This document shows positions 58,826 to 64,000 of a stretch of DNA of 64,000 bases, one piece after another. Both the position numbers and the translations under genes were made by a program. Where the stretch lies: assembly GCA_936432065.2 (NCBI GenBank), contig OW386293.2:45417923-45481922 (forward strand), written 5' to 3'. The stretch's first letter is position 1; each line of letters begins with the position of its first letter. The stretch is from Rutpela maculata (Eukaryota; Arthropoda; Insecta; Coleoptera; Cerambycidae). Under the pieces are notes generated by a model that searched no databases, had not been told where the DNA came from, and saw nothing but the letters and a program-made list of their open reading frames with translations.

Positions 58826-59140
58826 AAAAATTATAACAAGAGATAACTACAAACACACTTTATTAAATAATTTACTGGATACTTCACAATACTGTTATTA
58901 ACTTAAATGTACTTTACTGACTAAAAAAAACAATATTTATCACTTTGTTTTCACTTTGGAGTCTTAACCACACTTGTCAATGCAAAAAACCCCTTTCCCC
59001 GCCGAGAATACGGCCTTATATACCCCTAGCGATTGCTTCCTGAATTATTCTAGAAATGGCGCGGCGTTATCTAGAAGTCTCTTTTCTCTAATGTTCCAGA
59101 ACGTTTCTACTGTTTCTACTGTCTCACAGATGGCATAACG
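58826..59140 (-). mobile_element. LTR-like promoter segment
   Basis: Read on the minus strand: GC-rich sequence, GGGTATATAAGG (TATA box; plus-strand complement at about 59014-59025), a transcription-start-like stretch, then AATAAAGTG (poly(A) signal near 58857). This resembles the promoter and R region of an LTR. It sits where the mariner transposase N-terminus should be. TG...CA ends and a target duplication were not found, so a solo LTR is only suggested. Confidence 0.35.
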
Positions 59141-59149
59141 TACAACATG

Positions 59150-59740
59150 TATTTTGTGCTGCCTATCCCAAATCATATTCAAACGCACCAGGAATTATCT
59201 GATGATGATTTTCAAAGGCGTCGACAGTTTTGTAATTGGGCCAGAGATAAAATGCAAGATGTAACCTTCTTTCATAATCTTTTATTCACTGGTGAGGCAA
59301 CTTTTCATAAAAATGGATTTGTTAATAGACACAATTTCCATTGTTATGCTTCGGAAAAATCCTCACTTTTTTAGACAACTTGATAACCAGTGCAAATGGT
59401 CTATAAACGTTTTGGGAGGAATTATTGGAGAACATGTTATAGGACCTCATTCATTTGACGATACATTGACTGGAGCTATTTATCTTCATTTTCTGGAAAA
59501 CTATCTTTGACAATTTTTGGAGAATTTTCCTGAAAGGATTCGAAATAGGATGTGGTTTCAGCAAGATGGTGCTCTACCACATTATTTAAATGCAGTTAGA
59601 GACAACTTAACTAATACCTACCCACTTCAATGGATTGGAAGAAATGGATCCACAAAATGGCCTGCTGGATCCCCAGATTTTACATGTATATCTTTTTATG
59701 AAGGAAAGACACACCAACAACAGTACAAAATGTGAAGAAA
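59150..59740 (+). pseudogene. Tc1/mariner-superfamily transposase, C-terminal half
   Basis: PNHIQTHQELSDDDFQRRRQ and FCNWARD, then LLFTGEATF (the first catalytic Asp replaced by Gly), then after a frameshift VLGGIIGEHVIGPHSF, WFQQDGALPHY (second Asp) and WPAGSPDF (third Asp). Counting between the second and third Asp gives 36 residues, as in the 12178 gene. The sequence after the third Asp is deleted or scrambled. It is a dead copy. Confidence 0.8.
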
Positions 59741-60410
59741 ATGGTAATGACACCGGCAATTTTAAGAACAGTAGAAACCTCATATCAAGAGCGTCGATCA
59801 AACTGGACAACATATGGAGCACTTATAATATTTTTTAATGAATTATTTGAAGAAACCTCCATTTCTTTAGTTTATTTTCGAATTTAGTACTTATTGCTCA
59901 ATAAAACGAAAATGGTTGCAATTAGCCATAGGGAAGTATTTACAAAAAATGTTCGTTTTTCATTTCTACATCACATCGTCAAAAAATATACAGGGTGTGA
60001 AAACTCAATTTAAAAAGTGCTCAAATGAAAAATAATTTTTGACCATCCTGTACATTTTTAGGAAGTAGAAATGATTTAAAAACATTTATTAGATGTCGCG
60101 TGACAAGCATTCACATAAGTTTTTCTTAAAACCCATAATTGTGACTTTTTTAATATGCGCAGATGGCATTATTTCAACAAAAAAATTCATTACATCCAAG
60201 TGGTTGGAAGATAGTCAATAATGATAGAGGAATGAATAGAGTCTAGAAAGGGGCTTCAAAAAATGTAGTAATATGCATAGCATTCCATTTAAGGAAAAGG
60301 CACTTGATCCTGTAATTTCGTCTTGTCTGGCTCTGTATATTCGAAAATAATTTTCAGTTATAGACTTTTTTATCTAGTTTACTTGTATTTTTTTTAATTT
60401 CTACCTCCTC

Positions 60411-61085
60411 TATACATTTCCTTAAATATATAAGGAACAAAAAATCAGACTACAATCAACAGCTATTTCCCGGACTAATACCACGCCGAGCGCTGAATTA
60501 TGAATTACAAGTCTGGCTGCGTTACTTGCAATAACTATGTGTTGCCACAAAACGCTAAGATGTTGATTGCAACAAACACCAGCCGAAAGAATTATTCCTA
60601 CTCAGAGGAGCTCTCGTGCCAGCCATTCCACACCACTTGCAGACTGCAGTTTCGAGCTGTTGGCTCTCGTCAGTGCAAGGTAGGTCCGGAATAACTGGAA
60701 CGAGACCATTGATCACTCTTGGTACATGACGAGATTTATAAAACCACGATATGCAACAAAATCGGTAGGCTCCATCTAGCGGCCGATATTCATTGCAATC
60801 GAAGTAGCAGAAGCCCACACATGGGCATAGTTAGTAGGTATGCTTTAAGAGAGTATAATATTTACTAACATAATATTTTGTCGAACTCATCTACTTATAC
60901 ATTTCCTTAAACATATAAGAAATAAAAAACCAGACTGCGATCAACAGCTATTCTCCGGACTAATGCCACGCCGAGTGCTGGATTACGAATTAGAAGCCTG
61001 GCCGCGTTAAGTGCAATAACTATAGACTGACACAAAGGGCTAAGATTTCGATTACAACAAACACCAGCCGAAAGATTTATTCTAA
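60411..61085 (+). repeat. Direct repeat pair (~185 bp) 485 bp apart
   Basis: 60414-60600 and 60899-61080 share TATACATTTCCTTAAA, ATCAACAGCTATT, CCGGACTAAT, CCACGCCGAG, GCTGAATTA/GCTGGATTA and AACAAACACCAGCCGAAAGA at about 90% identity by eye. The spacer differs. This could be two satellite monomers or two short LTR-like ends. No PBS or TG...CA ends are obvious. Confidence 0.7.
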
Positions 61086-61527
61086 AATTTTGTACCACCT
61101 CAGGAGGCAACTGCAGAAGGCAGGCTCTTTATATTTTACCAGTATTATTAGCAGAATAACACGGCAAAGATTTCATAGCTATCCATACAATGTTACTCAA
61201 TCTTTAGACAGTCATCACATTTAAATCATAATAAAAAATGATAAATAATTTCTTTTTACATGACAAAATTAATCATAATTTGTCACCATAGACATACATC
61301 CTTCAAACAAACATAGTAGGTGGTTCGTTGGAGAATCACAAAAGTGGAGATCAAAAACTTGAGGTTATAATTTTATTGGAATGTCAAATGTCATATATCG
61401 GTAAATCATACAAAACTTAAGGTAAATAGATTTTCTGGCTGCCACTAGAAAGCGCCACTTACCACTGAAAATCGTTTTCAGCCAACACTTCAATAAAAAA
61501 AAACAGGCTTTGAAGTATTGCAGATTT
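61086..61527. other. Non-coding spacer
   Basis: Nothing recognised. Confidence 0.4.
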
Positions 61528-61753
61528 CAAGGGCGGATGTGGGCCTTGATCTTGGGGGGGGGGGGTAACAGAGCCGCGTGCTGAAAATAACAAAAATGTT
61601 AAAATTGACGAATGGGGGGGAGAAAATCTCAAAAAAAAATTATAAACACAACTAAATATGATATATATTCAAAAATATAAAATAAAATAATAAAAATTAT
61701 GAAATTTTAAAAACGAAAGTTGATGGTTTACCTCCCCCATAGATCCGCCCTTG
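61528..61753. mobile_element. hAT MITE with perfect 8-bp target duplication
   Basis: The 226-bp element starts CAAGGGCGGATGTGGG and ends CCCATAGATCCGCCCTTG (inverted). It is flanked on both sides by GCAGATTT (61520-61527 and 61754-61761). An 8-bp duplication with CA...TG ends is the hAT signature. A G-run at 61554-61565 lies inside. No coding capacity. Confidence 0.9.
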
Positions 61754-61769
61754 GCAGATTTTCTTCACG

Positions 61770-62325
61770 TTTAAAACATTATTCGTATTGTGTTGTTTCT
61801 TTGAAATACTTTAAAATACGCTTGACTGCGTCCCAGTGAATTTTTGTAGGTTTCTCTAAATATTGTATTGCACTGTTAACAGCAAAAGTAATATCGGATC
61901 TTGTTTCAACTGATAAGTAATAAGATTTCCAACTGCGTCACGATAGAATGCATCGGTCAAATTTTCTTCTCCTTTTGGATGCATTGTGGCACACGTTTGC
62001 TGATGACAATCTGCTAAATTGTAGCAGGATTTGCATTTTTCGTATTAAATCCATCTAACGCCTTTTTCGTATATGCTCTTTGTTGAAGAAAAACTGACCT
62101 ATCTGGAAATTGTTCGATTTCTAGACTAGGAAGTACTTGGCTTTATTAGATGTGATACTAGACTCCCTTTTTAGTTCCTGCATCTGTAGAGGTAGTTAGT
62201 CCATTATTAACATACATGACAGGTACATCTTTCAATCGACGATTCCAACATCCATAAAGATTTCCGTTCGGCTTACAAACTCGATCTATTTGGTCCTCGT
62301 AGCCTATGGATTTCTGCATATAAAT
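61770..62325 (-). pseudogene. Ty1/Copia retrotransposon fragment (RT to RNase H junction)
   Basis: Minus strand, in order: RVCKPNGNLYGCWNRRLKD, PVMYVNNGLT (the YVDD box mutated to YVNN), LEIEQFPDRSVFLQQRAYTK, ALDGFNTKNANPA, CHQQTCATMHPKGEENLTDA, YRDAVGNL, ETRSDITFAVNSAIQYLEK and PTKIHWDAVKRILKYFK, then a stop. This is the usual Copia polyprotein order through the RT thumb toward RNase H. Frameshifts, stops and the changed catalytic box make it a dead fragment. No LTRs are visible nearby. Confidence 0.85.
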
Positions 62326-62330
62326 GATTT

Positions 62331-63513
62331 ACTGCAATTCTGAATTCTGAATAAAGGAACTATAATATTTATTGTGATAGAACTAACTTTAGTTCTGAAT
62401 ATGTCTACTAGGTACTACTATTATATCACAAACAAGTAGAATACTCTACTTCTGTGATCATTTATGTTTATTTACTATTTATTTATTTATTTTTTTCTAT
62501 GTTTGTAATATATCTATGAAATCTCGTAGATAAACATTATATTATTATTAAAAAAAAAATCTCCATATAAAAATGTGATTTTGGCATCGAATCATAATAA
62601 TGAATTTAATAACAACACCGATATTTAGAATCAAAATATATTCTGTGTATTTCTAATAAACCTTTTCAAGGACTATACCAAACAATACCATTACAACATA
62701 AACAACGTGAAACTATATAATAAGTATGATATACTAACATAAAGAAGGAACTAAAAATCAAATTTGAAAACCATAAAAAAATGTTTAATCAATATTGTTA
62801 ACACCTATCCACTACAATATATTTAGGAAAATCATTGTAGAAATTATTCACGTGCTTGCAGACTGTGTGATATGCGTTACTAATTTATCAGAGATAACTG
62901 TACTAATCGTAACTAATGAACATGTCTTCTGGGTGCTTCAGTAACTTAAAAAAATGCACAAATTTTCACTATGAAGAATGCATCCTTTATGTGCCAATAA
63001 TTGAAAGAAAGGACTGTTATAACGACACTTTGTTGGTTATAGCACTTCCCCAAACAAGAGGTGCGTTAACTTAGGTCCTGCTAGCTCAGTGCAGGTCGAT
63101 GGGTTTTTTTTTTAAGTTAATTTTTTTAAGTTGTATTAGGCCTTTAGGCGCCAGCGTATTTTTAAATGAATACTTGTTACACCAAACCAAAAAAAAATGA
63201 GAGATAATATATTCTTGAATATAGTGGTGAGCATGAATAATAACACACAGTAGATAAAATTAGAACAATAAAATTTTTTTTGTAAATCAATTTCTTTACA
63301 AAAGATGAATAAAACTTAACTATAAGATAGAATACATATAATAAAAATTGATAATTTAAATTCAAAGATAAGTGTGAAATGTGAAATGGTAACAAAACTT
63401 TTTTAGTTAAATAAATGTTTAAAGAAAATAACTTTGACTGGTTTTTTACTTCTGACTAAAACGTTTGCAATGACTACAAATTTTCAAATTCTTACGTAAC
63501 TGAGTGGCTGCAG
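62331..63513. other. Non-coding stretch
   Basis: No feature recognised beyond AT-rich simple sequence. Confidence 0.4.
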
Positions 63514-63674
63514 CAGGACTATGGGACTGGAAGCTGCCGAAATTTCGGTATATGAGGAACGTACAGTTGAGCTGGGATCCCAAAATGAATCTCCTTCTAG
63601 CTTGGAGTATAAGCTCTATCCACTCTCAACGAGGACGCTTTCCAAAACCACCATCTCCTCTTCACTTGGTCCAG
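63514..63674 (+). CDS. Candidate coding exon, phase-compatible with the microexon
   Basis: CTGCAG precedes 63514 (or CAGCAG precedes 63517) and CCAG|GTATAT ends the exon. Entering in phase 2, as left by the microexon at 51767, it reads RTMGLEAAEISVYEERTVEL, then a Ser/Thr-rich part ending TISSSLGP, and leaves in phase 1. It is clearly less AT-rich than the surrounding sequence. A second frame (LWDWKLPKFRYMRN) is also open, and the acceptor lacks a strong polypyrimidine tract. I do not recognise it as a conserved Unc-13 segment; it could be an isoform-specific exon. Confidence 0.35.
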
Positions 63675-64000
63675 GTATATTTACATCAAAATGGGAAAAT
63701 AAATTGTTAAAACCAGTCAGGGAAGATAGAAAAATGAAATTACGATAAATAAATCCGATAATAAGTACAATATACTCTGATTCAAAATTCCGATAAAACT
63801 AATTAATCAACTACAAAATTCTTACCACGCTAAACTAAGTAGAAATTGTAAGTTTTAAAAAACAAAAATTAAAATAGCAAGATTACGTTAAAGAAAAAAT
63901 TTTACGATAAAAATACTCTGCAAAATTACTAGATAATATTAAACTAAATAAACCATATTTTTGGTATGATAAATTTTGCTACAAAAAAATTAATATTTTC

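Larger units (their letters stand above)
58604..60410 (+). mobile_element. Decayed mariner-like element, right terminus lost
   Basis: TA-CAGGGTGGGGCATTAGTG starts the left end. The inner part (AAATACAAGTAAACTAGAT ... TTATTTTCGAATATACAG) is found inverted at 60343-60406. The outermost right end is missing and replaced by the direct-repeat block that begins at 60411. A smaller CAGGGTG-ended piece (59994 to about 60052) lies inside. Confidence 0.7.

Overview
The window looks like AT-rich nuclear DNA from an insect with a large, repeat-loaded genome. It holds no operons, no bacterial-type genes and no CRISPR. One long, less AT-rich open reading frame stands out against long AT-rich stretches full of transposon remains. 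The mix of elements (Tc1/mariner with TA targets, piggyBac and hAT MITEs, a Penelope-like element, R1-clade and Jockey/CR1-type LINEs, Copia) fits insects. I cannot name the species or order from sequence alone.

Host gene. A single 4.9-kb coding exon (16579..21462, + strand, 1628 codons to a strong GTGAGT donor) encodes a low-complexity protein with an N-terminal helical/coiled-coil block. Near its end is a basic amphipathic motif around Trp1598. I read it as the long N-terminal exon of the synaptic priming factor Unc-13 (Unc13A-like; the tryptophan motif would be the calmodulin-binding site). This is recognition from memory, not a search. A 44-nt microexon with strong splice sites lies 30 kb downstream (51724..51767). 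A further candidate exon whose splice phase fits lies near the right edge (63514..63674). If correct, almost everything from 21463 to 64000 is intron, and the conserved C1-C2-MUN part of the gene lies beyond the window.

Mobile DNA by region. 0-6 kb: a decayed R1-clade LINE (minus strand) and an AT-rich repeat family. 6.4-14 kb: a nested stack. A 7.5-kb foldback element carries two long-terminal-inverted-repeat mariner-like elements (one with an almost intact transposase), a piggyBac-type MITE inside another inverted-repeat element, and the 3' end of a Penelope-like element with a GIY-YIG domain and a hammerhead-like motif. 14.8-16.3 kb: a TIR element directly upstream of the host start codon. 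23-27 kb: MITEs and a 28S rRNA pseudogene. 27.8-30.8 kb: a TIR transposon with a decayed minus-strand gene of a family I know only as widespread and uncharacterised. 31-34.6 kb: a foldback MITE split by a 2.5-kb snapback element that is flanked by a clean TTA duplication. 37-50 kb: several more foldbacks, one with a tRNA-derived SINE head in its centre, and a DUF7869-type transposon pseudogene. 50.3-51.3 kb: an unbroken sister copy of the split MITE. 54.5-60.4 kb: two decayed mariner-like elements, one broken by a 5'-truncated LINE. 60.4-62.3 kb: a direct-repeat pair, a hAT MITE with a perfect 8-bp duplication, and a Copia fragment.

Overall, foldback DNA dominates. At least ten inverted-repeat structures of 0.2-7.5 kb sit in or next to one neuronal gene, so its intron transcript should fold extensively. 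Boundaries are read by eye and are good to a few bases where terminal repeats or target duplications are visible, and rougher elsewhere.
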